NCBI GenBank assembly: GCA_016125285.1
Contig: WGMA01000050.1
Span: 1 to 64,000 of the forward strand
Length of the DNA stretch: 64,000 nucleotides
Direction: 5' to 3'
Source: Phycisphaera sp.
GTDB lineage: Bacteria; Planctomycetota; Phycisphaerae; Phycisphaerales; Zrk34
How positions within the stretch are numbered: position 1 is the stretch's first letter; every line of letters begins with the position of its first letter. Shown here in pieces: positions 9,752 to 18,044 of this stretch. A program made the translations under genes and the position numbers. The notes beneath the pieces were generated by a model that worked only from the letters and a program-made list of their open reading frames with translations, ran no database searches and had not been told where the DNA came from.

Positions 9752-10603
9752 CTATGTGACGTGAACGCGCCGCCGGTCGATTGCCTCCGCGATCAGCACG
9801 AGGCCGGCGACGAGCAGCATCAGCACGAGTCCGCTGACGAACAGCACGGCGCGGTGGCGGTCGTCGGCGTAGCCCATCTCGAGTGCGATGTTGGCGGTGA
9901 GCGTGCGGACGGGGTCGAACACGCTGTGCGGGGTCTGCACGATGTTGCCGCAGACCATCAGCACGGCCATGGTCTCGCCGAGCGCCCGGCCGGTCTGAAG
10001 GATCACGCCGGTGACGATGCCGGCGCGCGCCGCGGGGATGACGACACGCCAGGCGATCGCGCGGCGGCTCAGGCCCAGCGCCGCGGCGCCGCGCCGCGTG
10101 TCGGCGGGCACGGCGGCGATCGCGGCGTCGGTCGTCAGCGCGACCGTCGGCAGCGTCATCATCGTGAGGATCAGCACGCCGGCCAGCAGGCTCTGCCCCT
10201 GCCCGAGCGGGCTGACGGTCGCGATCAGCGGCGCGAGCACGGCGATGCCCCACAACCCGAACACCACCGACGGCACGCCCGCGAGCAGCTCGACGACGCG
10301 GCGGTACACCGACGCGACGCGGCGCGGTGCGTAGAAACGCAGGAACACCGCGGACCCCACGCCCAGCGGCGCGGTCAGCAACACCGCGCCGAACGTCGCG
10401 GCGAGCGTGCCGATCAGCATCGGCGCCATGCCGTACCGCCCGGCGGTGGGGCGCCACGCGTCGTCGGTCAGCAGCCGCGTCACGCCGACGTCGCGCAGCC
10501 CCGGCCAGGCCTCCGCGGCGACGAACCACGCGATCACCAGCACCACCGCCGCGCTGACACCCGCGGCGCACCGCAACGCCGCCAGCAGCAGCGCGTCGAT
10601 CAC
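9752..10603 (-). CDS. pstC: Phosphate ABC transporter permease PstC
   Basis: 283 residues from a GTG at 10603, 37 nt after the pstS stop. A longer frame reaches 10720 but would overlap pstS and has no match in the family. Hydrophobic segment 1 (ALLLAALRCAAGVSAAVVLVIAWFVA) is followed by the periplasmic DDAWRPTAGRYGMAPMLIGT typical of PstC. The permease motif is ADTRRGAAALGLSRRAIAWRVVIP...GRALGETMAV. It partners PstA in the membrane. Confidence 0.88.
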   Translation of the reverse strand: MIDALLLAALRCAAGVSAAVVLVIAWFVAAEAWPGLRDVGVTRLLTDDAWRPTAGRYGMAPMLIGTLAATFGAVLLTAPLGVGSAVFLRFYAPRRVASVYRRVVELLAGVPSVVFGLWGIAVLAPLIATVSPLGQGQSLLAGVLILTMMTLPTVALTTDAAIAAVPADTRRGAAALGLSRRAIAWRVVIPAARAGIVTGVILQTGRALGETMAVLMVCGNIVQTPHSVFDPVRTLTANIALEMGYADDRHRAVLFVSGLVLMLLVAGLVLIAEAIDRRRVHVT

Positions 10604-10640
10604 GCGTCGTCGGCGCGCGTGGCGCGTCGCGTCGATCGTG

Positions 10641-11504
10641 TCAGTGCTTGATGGGGACAAACGACTGGGCCTCCACGAGATCGTCGACGTCGCTCGACGT
10701 GGCGAACGCGATGAACGCATCGACGAGCGGGCTCGGCGTGTCGTTGCGCGTGATCATGATCAGCGGGCGGGCGAGCGGGAACGTGCCGTCGAGCACGGTC
10801 GCGACGCTCGCGGGCACGCCGTTGAGCGGCAGCAGCTTGATCGGCACGCCGCGCGCCGCTTCGTGCTCGCTCGTGCCGATCGACAGGTAGACGATCGCGT
10901 TGGGGTTCGTCGAGACGGACTTGATCGCCTGCTGGTTCTCGCCGGCGATCGCGTCGGCCTTGATGTCGGGCGTGGTGATGCGGAAGAAGTGCGTGACGAG
11001 CTCGACCTCGCTGCGTCCCTCGGCCCGGTCGATCACGACGATCGGCGCGTCGTCGCCGTCGACCTGCTTCCAGTTGTCGATCTTGCCGGTGTAGATCGCC
11101 AGCAGCTGCTCGTTGGTCAGCGCGGCGACGGGGTTGTCGCGGTGGACGATGAAGCAGACGCCGTCCCACGCGACGGTGTGCGTGGTCAGGCCGGGCGTTT
11201 CGTCGGCGTTAAGCGATCGGCTGGACATGCCGACGTCGGCGGCGCCGCTGGTGACGTCGCGGATGCCGCGCGACGACCCGCCGGTCTGCACGTCGACGCG
11301 CACGCCGGGGTGCCGCTGCTCGAACCGCTTGCCGATCTCCGCGGCGAGCGGCGCGAGCGTGCTCGACCCGGTCAGCGTGAGCTTGCCGGTGAGCCCGTCG
11401 GCGGGGGACCGCGCCGTCGCGGGCGCGTCGCTATCGCCGCACCCGCCGAGCAGCGCGGCGAGCATGAGCGTCATCATCAGGTGCGCAGCGATCGCGCGAA
11501 ACAT
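10641..11504 (-). CDS. pstS: Phosphate-binding protein PstS (lipoprotein)
   Basis: 287 residues from the ATG at 11504, with AAAGGA 8-9 nt upstream. The signal peptide ends in LLGGC (Cys21), so it is probably lipid-anchored. The phosphate-contacting loops are visible: LTGSSTLAPL near the mature N-terminus, TGGSSRGIRDVTSGAADVGMSSR, and IDRAEGRSEVELVTHFF (the second usually reads GSG-x-G). It is a class of compact PstS with the substrate contacts in normal order. It is the second gene of the arsR-pst block. Confidence 0.93.
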   Translation of the reverse strand: MFRAIAAHLMMTLMLAALLGGCGDSDAPATARSPADGLTGKLTLTGSSTLAPLAAEIGKRFEQRHPGVRVDVQTGGSSRGIRDVTSGAADVGMSSRSLNADETPGLTTHTVAWDGVCFIVHRDNPVAALTNEQLLAIYTGKIDNWKQVDGDDAPIVVIDRAEGRSEVELVTHFFRITTPDIKADAIAGENQQAIKSVSTNPNAIVYLSIGTSEHEAARGVPIKLLPLNGVPASVATVLDGTFPLARPLIMITRNDTPSPLVDAFIAFATSSDVDDLVEAQSFVPIKH

Positions 11505-11538
11505 GCGGGATGTTCCTTTCACATTCGGTGGCCTGGCT

Positions 11539-11690
11539 CCCTCTCCCTTCGAGGGAGAGGGCTGGGGTGAGGGTCTGACTCGTCGAACGCGGCGCATGTT
11601 GCTCATGCGGTGCGACGTGTTCGATGAATCGACTCCCTCACCCAACCTCTCGCCCACCCGGGGGGAGAGGAGTTTGGGCTCTCCCCCGAT
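11539..11690. repeat. Paired CCCTCTCCC-type palindromic repeats
   Basis: Copy 1 is CCCTCTCCCT/AGGGAGAGGG (11539-11561) followed by CTGGGGTGAGGG. Copy 2 (11632-11690) is an inverted, more diverged version beginning CTCCCTCACCCAACCTCTCG. Together they form a large inverted repeat between arsR and pstS. Similar repeats are common in many GC-rich genomes. Confidence 0.75.
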
Positions 11691-11716
11691 CCCTCCGTGG
11701 CAGGGAGGGAGGTCTT

Positions 11717-12037
11717 TCACTCGAACGACAGCTTGCAGCAGCCCAGGTCGATCGCGTCGCCGGACTTCTTGCGGCTCGCCACGCCGGGCGCGATGCGGTA
11801 CAGCATCGCCTTGCCGTCGCGTTCCGCCTCGACCAGCCCCGCCTCGCGCAGCACGCGCAGGTGGTGTGACAGCAGGGTCTGCTCGATGTTCAGCGACTCG
11901 TTGATCGCCCCGACGTGCTTCGGGCCGTCCATCAGCTCGCGGAGCACGGCCAGCCGCGTGTCGTCCGCCAGCACCTTCAGCCGCGCGGCGCACGCGTCGG
12001 CTTCGGTCTGTCCGGAGATCGGCAGGCTGTGGGACAT
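11717..12037 (-). CDS. ArsR/SmtB-family transcriptional regulator
   Basis: 106 residues. The winged-helix domain spans about 14-80, with recognition-helix region TLLSHHLRVLREAGLVEAERDG. GGAGGAG lies 6 nt before the ATG. Cys16 and a tandem pair Cys100-Cys101 near the C-terminus (LGCCKLSFE) could bind a soft metal or As(III); arsenite-sensing ArsR proteins with adjacent cysteines near either end are known. The gene is first in a row with pstSCAB, and a dyad resembling ArsR sites lies at 12071-12090. A role in sensing arsenic, or in matching phosphate uptake to arsenate, is inference from the neighbours. Confidence 0.9.
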   Translation of the reverse strand: MSHSLPISGQTEADACAARLKVLADDTRLAVLRELMDGPKHVGAINESLNIEQTLLSHHLRVLREAGLVEAERDGKAMLYRIAPGVASRKKSGDAIDLGCCKLSFE

Positions 12038-12070
12038 CGAACGCTCCTCCGCTGGGATGAGCGAATCTTA

Positions 12071-12090
12071 ATATGAATTTGCATTCAAAT
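12071..12090. promoter_or_regulatory. ArsR/SmtB-like operator
   Basis: ATATGAAT, spacer TTGC and ATTCAAAT form an inverted repeat with one mismatch, an AT-rich island in GC-rich DNA. It lies 33 bp upstream of the arsR start and 15 bp from the end of the convergent-side sulfatase gene. The TGAA...TTCA half-sites are typical of SmtB/ArsR operators, so autorepression is likely. Confidence 0.6.
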
Positions 12091-12105
12091 CAAACCGCTG
12101 CGCGT

Positions 12106-13506
12106 TCAGTTCAGCTTGCCCACCGGGCGCTTGGTCTTCTGCAGTTCGGCGTCGAACTCCTCGGCGGCTTTGGAGAGTCGCTCGACAACGTCCGGGTTGC
12201 CCGACGCGACGTTCGACGTCTCGCTGATGTCGTCCTCGAGGTTGTACAACTCGACGTTCTTCGGGTTCTTCGACGGGCGGAGCTTCCACTTGCCCGAGCG
12301 GATCGCCTGGAGGTTGTTGCCCTTGTAGAACGGGTAGAAGTCGTGCGGGGTCTTGGCGCCGGGCTCGCCGAACATCAGCGGGCGGATGTCCTTGCCGTCG
12401 ATGACGCGGTCGGAGGGGATCGGCGCGTTGGCCAGGTGGGCGAAGGTCGGCAGCATGTCGATCGACGAGGCGATCTCGCTGCAGACCTTGCCGGCGGGGA
12501 TGTGGCCGGGCCACCACATGATCGTCGGCTCACGCATGCCGCCCTCCCACGTGGTGAACTTGCCGTCGCGCAGCGGCAGGGCGGACCCGCCGTCCTTGCC
12601 CTTCTTCAGCCACGGCCCGTTGTCGGACGTGTAGACGATCAGCGTGTTCTTATCGATGCCCAGGTCGCGCAGCGTCTTGATGATCTGGCCGGACGACCAG
12701 TCGATCTCTTCGATCGCGTCGCCGTACAGGCCGCGCTTGGACTTGCCGCGGAACGCCTCCGACGCGGCGAGCGGCACGTGCGGCATCGTGTGCGGCAGGT
12801 ACACGAAGAACGGCCCGTCCTTGTGCTCCTTGATGAACCTGATCGCCTCGGCGGTGTAACGCTGCGTCAGCGTCGACAGGTCGGCGGGCCACTCGATGAT
12901 CTGCTCGTTGCGCATCAGCGGGGGCCCGCCGCCGCGGCCGTTGCTCTTGCGCAGGTCCTCGAGCGTCTTGCCCTCGCGGAACACCGCGTCGTCGGCGACG
13001 TTGGCGGTGGGGTCGACGCCCATGTCGTTGGAGTAGGGGATGCCGAGGTAGCTGTCGAAGCCCTGACGCGTGGGCAGGAACTCGGGGTGATGGCCGAGGT
13101 GCCACTTGCCGATGGCGATGGTCGCGTAGCCCTTCTGCTTGAGGACCTCGGGGATGGTGACCTCTTCGGGGTTCAGGCCGACCTTGTCACGCGGGAACAG
13201 CACGCCGGTGATGCCGACACGCTGGCAGAAGCAGCCGGTCATCAGCCCGGCGCGGCTGGCGGAGCAGACGGGCGCGGCGACGTAGAAGTCGGTGAAGCGC
13301 ATGCCTTCCGCGGCCATCTTGTCGAGGTTCGGCGTCTTGATCAGCGGCGAACCGAAGCTGCCGAGGTCCTGGTAGCCCTGGTCGTCGGTGAAGATCATGA
13401 TGATGTTGGGCGGAGCCTCCGCCGCAGCGGCGAGACGCGCGAAGGACAGGCAGGCGGTGAGCACGAGCACAGCGACAGCGATAAAGCGGCGTGGGTGAAA
13501 ACGCAT
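12106..13506 (-). CDS. Secreted sulfatase (arylsulfatase A-like, formylglycine type)
   Basis: 466 residues from the ATG at 13506, with TTGGAG upstream. The signal peptide (about 1-29) is rich in Ala and Leu. The first metal-binding strand is NIIMIFTDDQGYQDLG, and the formylglycine signature is CSASRAGLMTG with the modified Cys at 81. GKWHLGH and the C-terminal SDNGPWLKKG and KWKLRPS segments are also in place. Family knowledge says it needs a formylglycine-generating enzyme and cleaves a sulfate ester in the periplasm or outside; the substrate is not predictable. Planctomycetes carry many such genes. It ends only 15 bp from the arsR operator and may share the intergenic region. Confidence 0.95.
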   Translation of the reverse strand: MRFHPRRFIAVAVLVLTACLSFARLAAAAEAPPNIIMIFTDDQGYQDLGSFGSPLIKTPNLDKMAAEGMRFTDFYVAAPVCSASRAGLMTGCFCQRVGITGVLFPRDKVGLNPEEVTIPEVLKQKGYATIAIGKWHLGHHPEFLPTRQGFDSYLGIPYSNDMGVDPTANVADDAVFREGKTLEDLRKSNGRGGGPPLMRNEQIIEWPADLSTLTQRYTAEAIRFIKEHKDGPFFVYLPHTMPHVPLAASEAFRGKSKRGLYGDAIEEIDWSSGQIIKTLRDLGIDKNTLIVYTSDNGPWLKKGKDGGSALPLRDGKFTTWEGGMREPTIMWWPGHIPAGKVCSEIASSIDMLPTFAHLANAPIPSDRVIDGKDIRPLMFGEPGAKTPHDFYPFYKGNNLQAIRSGKWKLRPSKNPKNVELYNLEDDISETSNVASGNPDVVERLSKAAEEFDAELQKTKRPVGKLN

Positions 13507-13675
13507 GACGAACTCCAAATGGATAGTGATCGACACCCGCGCGATCCACACGCCGGCGCATGCCCGCAGCAGAGTAGGCTGCCCGAATGCGGATGTCGAG
13601 TGAGGAAATGCCACGGGCGCGACGATCGCTGGTTTTCGTTGCTGTTGGCGTAGCGGAGTCGTAGAATCAGGCATC

Positions 13676-13858
13676 ATGGCTGACGCCGACGTTAAATCCG
13701 ATTTGCGCAACATCGCCGACCACCTGCCGCCCGAGGCGACATACAGCGACGCGATGTACGAACTGTACCTGCGCAAGAAGGTCGCCGACGGCCGCCGCGC
13801 CGCGGCTGAGGGACGGACGGTTTCGCACGAAGACGTGAAGCGGAAGTTTCAGCGATGA
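13676..13858 (+). CDS. Small antitoxin-like protein without a partner
   Basis: 60 residues. The pattern is typical of the small antitoxin-like proteins found before RelE/ParE toxins: a helical N-terminal part with LPPEATYSDAMYELYLRKKV, then DGRRAAAEGRTVSHEDVKRKF. The family usually reads LP..AT..D.M..I......E.G...ADAG....HEEVK. The expected downstream toxin is missing. The next plus-strand frame overlaps a better-supported minus-strand gene (13875-14378) and is not toxin-like. It is either an orphan or the remnant of a lost toxin-antitoxin locus. Confidence 0.7.
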   Translation: MADADVKSDLRNIADHLPPEATYSDAMYELYLRKKVADGRRAAAEGRTVSHEDVKRKFQR

Positions 13859-13874
13859 CACGCTTGTGGTGGCG

Positions 13875-14378
13875 TCAGTCCATTGTGACGGCATCTCGGA
13901 TCACCGCGAAGTGTTTCGTCACGAACAATTCGGCGTGCGACATCACTTCGGCAAAGTCGATCTTTGACTCTAATTGGCGGATCTCGTTTGACGCCGCTTC
14001 CCATTTGTCGCCGTGCAGTTTGCGGAAGCTCGTCACCGAATACTCCGGAAGGTGGGCATCGGCGCGATCGGCTTGTATCGCATCATGCGTCATGCCGACT
14101 GAGCTTGCGATGTCCAAAATCTGTCGCAGGATCGCTGCCTGAGTTGGACAACCGATGGCCTGCAATGCGACGACTGTCTCGTCGGCGAACCGCCCCGAGC
14201 TATTCCCAATGAAGTCGTTGATACCGCTCATCGAAACCTCAGTTTCGAAGTCGATGATCAACACGAGTAGCGCAAGCGGGTTGGTCGGATCATGGATTTC
14301 CGCAGTGTCGCGAAACGAGATCAATGGCGGTTCGTAGATCTTGACCGACAGTTCGCCAAGCAGGTCGGCGGGGGTCAT
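13875..14378 (-). CDS. DUF4375 (DMP19-like) family protein
   Basis: 167 residues from the ATG at 14378, which follows the frdD stop by one nucleotide. The middle carries the pattern of the DUF4375 family: DFETEVSMSGINDFIGNSSGRFADETVVALQAIGCPTQAAILRQ. The function of the family is unknown; some members mimic DNA. Its close coupling to frdD suggests co-transcription, but a functional link is not supported. Base composition is less GC-rich than in the frd genes, which argues for a late insertion. Confidence 0.75.
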   Translation of the reverse strand: MTPADLLGELSVKIYEPPLISFRDTAEIHDPTNPLALLVLIIDFETEVSMSGINDFIGNSSGRFADETVVALQAIGCPTQAAILRQILDIASSVGMTHDAIQADRADAHLPEYSVTSFRKLHGDKWEAASNEIRQLESKIDFAEVMSHAELFVTKHFAVIRDAVTMD

Positions 14379-14379
14379 C

Positions 14380-14754
14380 TCAGATCCCAAACACGATATA
14401 CGCCGAGATGATCGTGCCGACGGCGGCTCCGCCGTAGGCGGCGATGTAGAGGACGGGGACGATCGCGGGAGACTTGAGGCCCAGGTCCATCAGCGTGTGG
14501 CGGATGCGGTGGGCGCAGTGGAAGAGGGTCAGCGAGAGGACCACGAGCAGGATGAGCTGCACGAGGACGTTGCCGAACATCGAGCGGAGGGCGTTGTAGT
14601 GCGCCTCGGCGGTGTCGGCGTGATCGGTGGGGACGAGGAAGCCGGTGAGGACGATGAGGGCGGGGATGAACAGGGCCGCCATGACGCCGCCCTGCGCGAA
14701 GAGGAACCACCACATCGCCTCGTTGTGCTTCTTGTGTTCGTGTTGTTCGCTCAT
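14380..14754 (-). CDS. frdD: Fumarate reductase membrane anchor subunit FrdD
   Basis: 124 residues with three membrane helices: QGGVMAALFIPALIVLTGFL, LVQLILLVVLSLTLFHCAHRIRH and a C-terminal one. The segment LSLTLFHCAHRIRHTLMDLGL is diagnostic of FrdD, including the conserved His. Its ATG overlaps the frdC stop (ATGA). It anchors the FrdAB dimer and helps form the quinol site in the E. coli-type complex. Confidence 0.93.
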   Translation of the reverse strand: MSEQHEHKKHNEAMWWFLFAQGGVMAALFIPALIVLTGFLVPTDHADTAEAHYNALRSMFGNVLVQLILLVVLSLTLFHCAHRIRHTLMDLGLKSPAIVPVLYIAAYGGAAVGTIISAYIVFGI

Positions 14755-15161
14755 ACCAGCACGCTCCAGACGATCCAGATGATCAGCGAAACGGTCGCCC
14801 ACGGGCCGTAGCCTGCGAGGACGGCGAGGGCGCCCGGTCCGAGCTTCTTCTCGCCGAACTGGAACGGCTTGCCGGGCAGCGCCTTGGGTGTGAGGTTGAA
14901 CCAGGTGATCGAGTGGTACAGCGCCCCGCCCAGCAGCAGCAGGTTCAGCAGGTACCAGAAGGGGCTCTTGAGGGCGTCGACGCACGCGGTAAACTCCGCG
15001 AGGTCCCCCTTGCCGAGCTTCGCGAGGATCGACAGGAAGATGCAGACGTACAGCAGGACGGCCACGGAGGTCGCCTCGCGGACCATGAACCGCTTGTAGG
15101 CGGGACGGGCGAGGAACCACTTCCACGACCACGGCTTCTTGTAGGGCTTGTTGGCGCTCAC
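14751..15161 (-). CDS. frdC: Fumarate reductase membrane anchor subunit FrdC
   Basis: 136 residues with a GTG start whose G overlaps the frdB stop (GTGA). It has three membrane helices ([55 protein letters not shown]). The [17 protein letters not shown] and [15 protein letters not shown] motifs match FrdC. In E. coli this subunit contributes quinone binding and carries no haem. Confidence 0.93.
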   Translation of the reverse strand: MSANKPYKKPWSWKWFLARPAYKRFMVREATSVAVLLYVCIFLSILAKLGKGDLAEFTACVDALKSPFWYLLNLLLLGGALYHSITWFNLTPKALPGKPFQFGEKKLGPGALAVLAGYGPWATVSLIIWIVWSVLV

Positions 15162-15934
15162 TTGCCCGCTCCCTTCGGGAAGACGAACATCTCGTTGACG
15201 ATGTCGAGTTTCATGGAGTGCAGCGCGGCCGAGAGCTTGGCTCCCTGGATCGCGCCGGCGGGGTCGACGTGCTTCGGACAGACCACCGAGCACTCGCCGA
15301 CGAACGTGCAACCCCAGACCGCGTCGTGCTCGGTCATGATGTCGAGGCGTTCGTAGGTGCCCTCGTCGCGGCTGTCGAGGTTGTAGCGGTGGCCGAGGGC
15401 GATGGCGGCGGGGCCCATGAACGACGGCTCGTGGCCGAGCACCGGGCACGCCGCGTAGCACAGCATGCAGTTGATGCACATCGAGTACTGCTTGAACAGC
15501 GCCAGGTCCGCGGGGCTCTGGAGGTACTCGCCGCCGGTCGGATCGTTGACGTCGTCGTTCTTGCGGATGATGTACGGCTTGACCTTGGTCAGCTTCTCCA
15601 TGAACGGGTCGAAGTCGATGATCAGGTCGCGCTCGACGGGGAAGTTGGCGAGCGGCTCGACGCGGATCGGCCCGGGCATGTAGTCCTTGAGGAACGCGGC
15701 GCAGGTCAGCTTCGGGTCGCCGTTGACCATCATGCCGCACGACCCGCACACGCCCATCCGGCAGGACCAGCGGTGGGAGATCGTCCCGTCGACGTGGTCC
15801 TTGATCCAGTTGATCGCGTCCAGCACGACCCAGTCTTCCTTGAACGGCACGTCGAACGTGTCGAAGTACGGCTCGTCGTCGGTCTCCGGGTTGTACCGAA
15901 AGATTTCGAGTTTGATTGTCTTTTCTTCAGCCAT
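15158..15934 (-). CDS. frdB: Fumarate reductase iron-sulfur subunit FrdB
   Basis: 258 residues. The N-terminal 2Fe-2S domain shows [21 protein letters not shown] (about 58-78). The C-terminal ferredoxin domain has [12 protein letters not shown] (about 152-163) and [17 protein letters not shown] (about 209-225), supplying the 4Fe-4S and 3Fe-4S ligands. It passes electrons between the quinone site and the flavin of FrdA. A 7-bp-period repeat lies in the 41-bp gap to frdA. Confidence 0.97.
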   Translation of the reverse strand: MAEEKTIKLEIFRYNPETDDEPYFDTFDVPFKEDWVVLDAINWIKDHVDGTISHRWSCRMGVCGSCGMMVNGDPKLTCAAFLKDYMPGPIRVEPLANFPVERDLIIDFDPFMEKLTKVKPYIIRKNDDVNDPTGGEYLQSPADLALFKQYSMCINCMLCYAACPVLGHEPSFMGPAAIALGHRYNLDSRDEGTYERLDIMTEHDAVWGCTFVGECSVVCPKHVDPAGAIQGAKLSAALHSMKLDIVNEMFVFPKGAGK

Positions 15935-15946
15935 GGCTTTGCCAGT

Positions 15947-15974
15947 AGTCAGGGGTCAGGAGTCAGTGGTCGGT
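15947..15974. repeat. 7-bp-period array, unit RGTCAGG
   Basis: Four heptamers AGTCAGG, GGTCAGG, AGTCAGT and GGTCGGT in the 41-bp gap between frdA and frdB. The reading direction of the operon gives CCTGACY units. Confidence 0.8.
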
Positions 15975-15975
15975 A

Positions 15976-17760
15976 CTACTTCCGCTTCAGGCCGCTGTCC
16001 TTGCCGTAGGTGCGCGCGCCGGGGGGCCACTTCGTGATCACGACATCCTTGTAGTCGATCTTCGGGGCGCCGCCGTCGGCGTTGAAGTGGGCCATGGAGT
16101 GGGCGAGGAACTTGTCGTCGTCGCGCTCCTTGTACTCCAGTCGCTGGTGGGCGCCGCGCGACTCGGTGCGGGCGTTGGCCGAGTGCACCAGGGCTTCGGC
16201 GACGTCGAGCATGCAGCCCAGCTCGAAGGCGTACTGCAGCTGCGTGTTGTACGCGCCGGAGTGGTCCTTGACCTGCACCTTCTTGTAGCGTTCCTTCTGC
16301 TCGGCGATCACTTCCGCGGTCGCCTTCATCGACGACTCGGTGCGGTAGATGCCGGCCCCGTCTTCCATCGAGCTCTGCATCGCGGTGCGGATGTCGGCGA
16401 TCGACTCGGTGCCGTCGTCGTTCATCAGCGCCTTGACGCGGGCCTCTTCCTCGTTGCCCTGCTGCGTGAGGGCCGCGACGTTCAGGTCCTTGGCGCTCTT
16501 GGCGAATTCCGCGGCGTTGTCGCCGGCCTTGCCGCCGAACACCAGCAGTTCCGTCAGCGAGTTGGAGCCCAGGCGGTTGGCGCCGTTGATCGACACGCAG
16601 GCGCACTCGCCGGCGGCGTAGAGGCCGGGCAGCGTCGTGGCGGCGTTGATGTCGGTGTCGATGCCGCCCATCATGTAGTGGATGACGGGGCGGACGGGGA
16701 TCATGTCGGTGACCGGGTCGATGCCGACGTAGTTCTTCGACAGCTCGCGGACGAAGGGGATCTTCTTGTCGATCTTTGCTTCGCCGAGGTGGCGGAGGTC
16801 GAGCATGACGACGTCGATGTTGTTCCACGCGGGCAGCTTGATGGTGCGGCCCTTCTCACGCTCCCAGTAGAACGCCTGCGAGAGGCGGTCGCGCGGGCCG
16901 AGCTCCATGGTGCGCTTGACCGGGTGCGCGGGGCTGTCGACGGGCTGGGGCTTGCCGAGGTCGTAGTCCTGCAGGTAGCGGTAGCCCTCGTTGTTGACGA
17001 GGATGCCGCCCTCACCGCGTGAGGCCTCGGTGATGAGGATGCCGGTGCCGGGCAGTCCGGTGGGGTGGTACTGGACGAACTCCATGTCCTTCAGCGGCAC
17101 GCCGGCGCGGTAGGCGAGCGACATGCCGTCGCCGGTCTTGATCGCGCCGTTGGTGGTGAAGGGGAAGATCTTGCCGGCGCCGCCGGTGGCCATGATGACG
17201 GCCTTGCCGGCGATGGTCTTGACCTTGCCGGTCTTGAGCTCGACGGCGACGCAGCCGCAGCAGCGTCCGTTGTCGACGAGGAGCTTCGTGGCGAAGTGCT
17301 CGTCGTAGCGCTTGAGCTGGGGGTAGCGCAGGGTGTTCTGGAAGAGCGAGTGGAGCATGTGGAAGCCGGTCTTGTCGGCGGCGAACCACGTGCGCTCGAT
17401 CTTCATGCCGCCGAACGGGCGGACGGCGACCTTGCCCTGCGGCTCGCGGCTCCAGGGGCAGCCCCAGTGCTCGAGCCGGGTCATCTCCTTCGGCGCCTCG
17501 TTGACGAAGTACTCCACGGCGTCCTGATCGGCGAGCCAGTCGGCGCCGCTGATCGTGTCGTAGATGTGATCTTCGAGCGAGTCGTTGGGCTTGATCACCG
17601 CGGCCGCTCCGCCTTCGGCGGCGACCGTGTGACTGCGCATTGGATAGACCTTGGATACCAAGGCGATCGACAGGCCGGATTCGGCCAGGGAGATGGCTGC
17701 ACGGAGACCCGCACCGCCACCGCCGATGATCACCACGTCGTGCTGGATGAAGTCCGACAA
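15976..17760 (-). CDS. frdA: Fumarate reductase flavoprotein subunit FrdA
   Basis: 594 residues from a TTG at 17760, preceded by GGAAGGG; a TTG at 17790 would add 10 residues. The FAD Rossmann motif is [25 protein letters not shown] contains the His that binds FAD covalently. [21 protein letters not shown] and HYMMGGI carry active-site residues. The gene order frdA-B-C-D with overlapping stops and starts matches the E. coli quinol:fumarate reductase rather than a sdhCAB cluster. It may run as fumarate reductase or succinate dehydrogenase; sequence alone does not decide. Confidence 0.95.
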   Translation of the reverse strand: MSDFIQHDVVIIGGGGAGLRAAISLAESGLSIALVSKVYPMRSHTVAAEGGAAAVIKPNDSLEDHIYDTISGADWLADQDAVEYFVNEAPKEMTRLEHWGCPWSREPQGKVAVRPFGGMKIERTWFAADKTGFHMLHSLFQNTLRYPQLKRYDEHFATKLLVDNGRCCGCVAVELKTGKVKTIAGKAVIMATGGAGKIFPFTTNGAIKTGDGMSLAYRAGVPLKDMEFVQYHPTGLPGTGILITEASRGEGGILVNNEGYRYLQDYDLGKPQPVDSPAHPVKRTMELGPRDRLSQAFYWEREKGRTIKLPAWNNIDVVMLDLRHLGEAKIDKKIPFVRELSKNYVGIDPVTDMIPVRPVIHYMMGGIDTDINAATTLPGLYAAGECACVSINGANRLGSNSLTELLVFGGKAGDNAAEFAKSAKDLNVAALTQQGNEEEARVKALMNDDGTESIADIRTAMQSSMEDGAGIYRTESSMKATAEVIAEQKERYKKVQVKDHSGAYNTQLQYAFELGCMLDVAEALVHSANARTESRGAHQRLEYKERDDDKFLAHSMAHFNADGGAPKIDYKDVVITKWPPGARTYGKDSGLKRK

Positions 17761-17876
17761 GGCTGTTTTACCCTTCCAATTCCTGTGCAAACAGCTTCAG
17801 CTGTCAGGCAGTGGGTGAGTCTATCGCTATTCGCCGTGCTTCGCCAGTCGGCCCGGGGGAGACAAAGACGCCGGAT

Positions 17877-18000
17877 GCTGGATGGCTCGCTGACGCTCGC
17901 GATGCTGGATTGACGCGGGTATATGCTGGGCGCATCCAGCATCCAGCATCCAGCATCCAGCATCCAGCATCCAGCATCCAGCATCCAGCATCCAGCATCC
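17877..18000. repeat. 7-bp tandem repeat ATCCAGC (9 perfect copies) with inverted copies upstream
   Basis: Nine perfect ATCCAGC units fill 17934-17996, followed by ATCC. Inverted copies GCTGGAT lie at 17877-17883 and 17904-17910. The array ends 44 bp before the methyltransferase ATG. It is in frame with that gene in an open frame that reaches back to a GTG at 17811. A gain or loss of one unit would shift the frame of any longer product. Confidence 0.95.
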
Positions 18001-18044
18001 GCCACCGGCTTGCGCCCCGCGCCCGTGCCCGCTACAATCGCCCC

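Noticed and set aside
13855-14142. Plus-strand frame following the antitoxin-like gene, possible toxin
   Set aside because: It overlaps the better-supported DUF4375 gene, has atypical composition, and shows no RelE/ParE features.
17934-18000. Possible CRISPR array
   Set aside because: The units are 7 bp and contiguous without spacers, so it is a simple tandem repeat.
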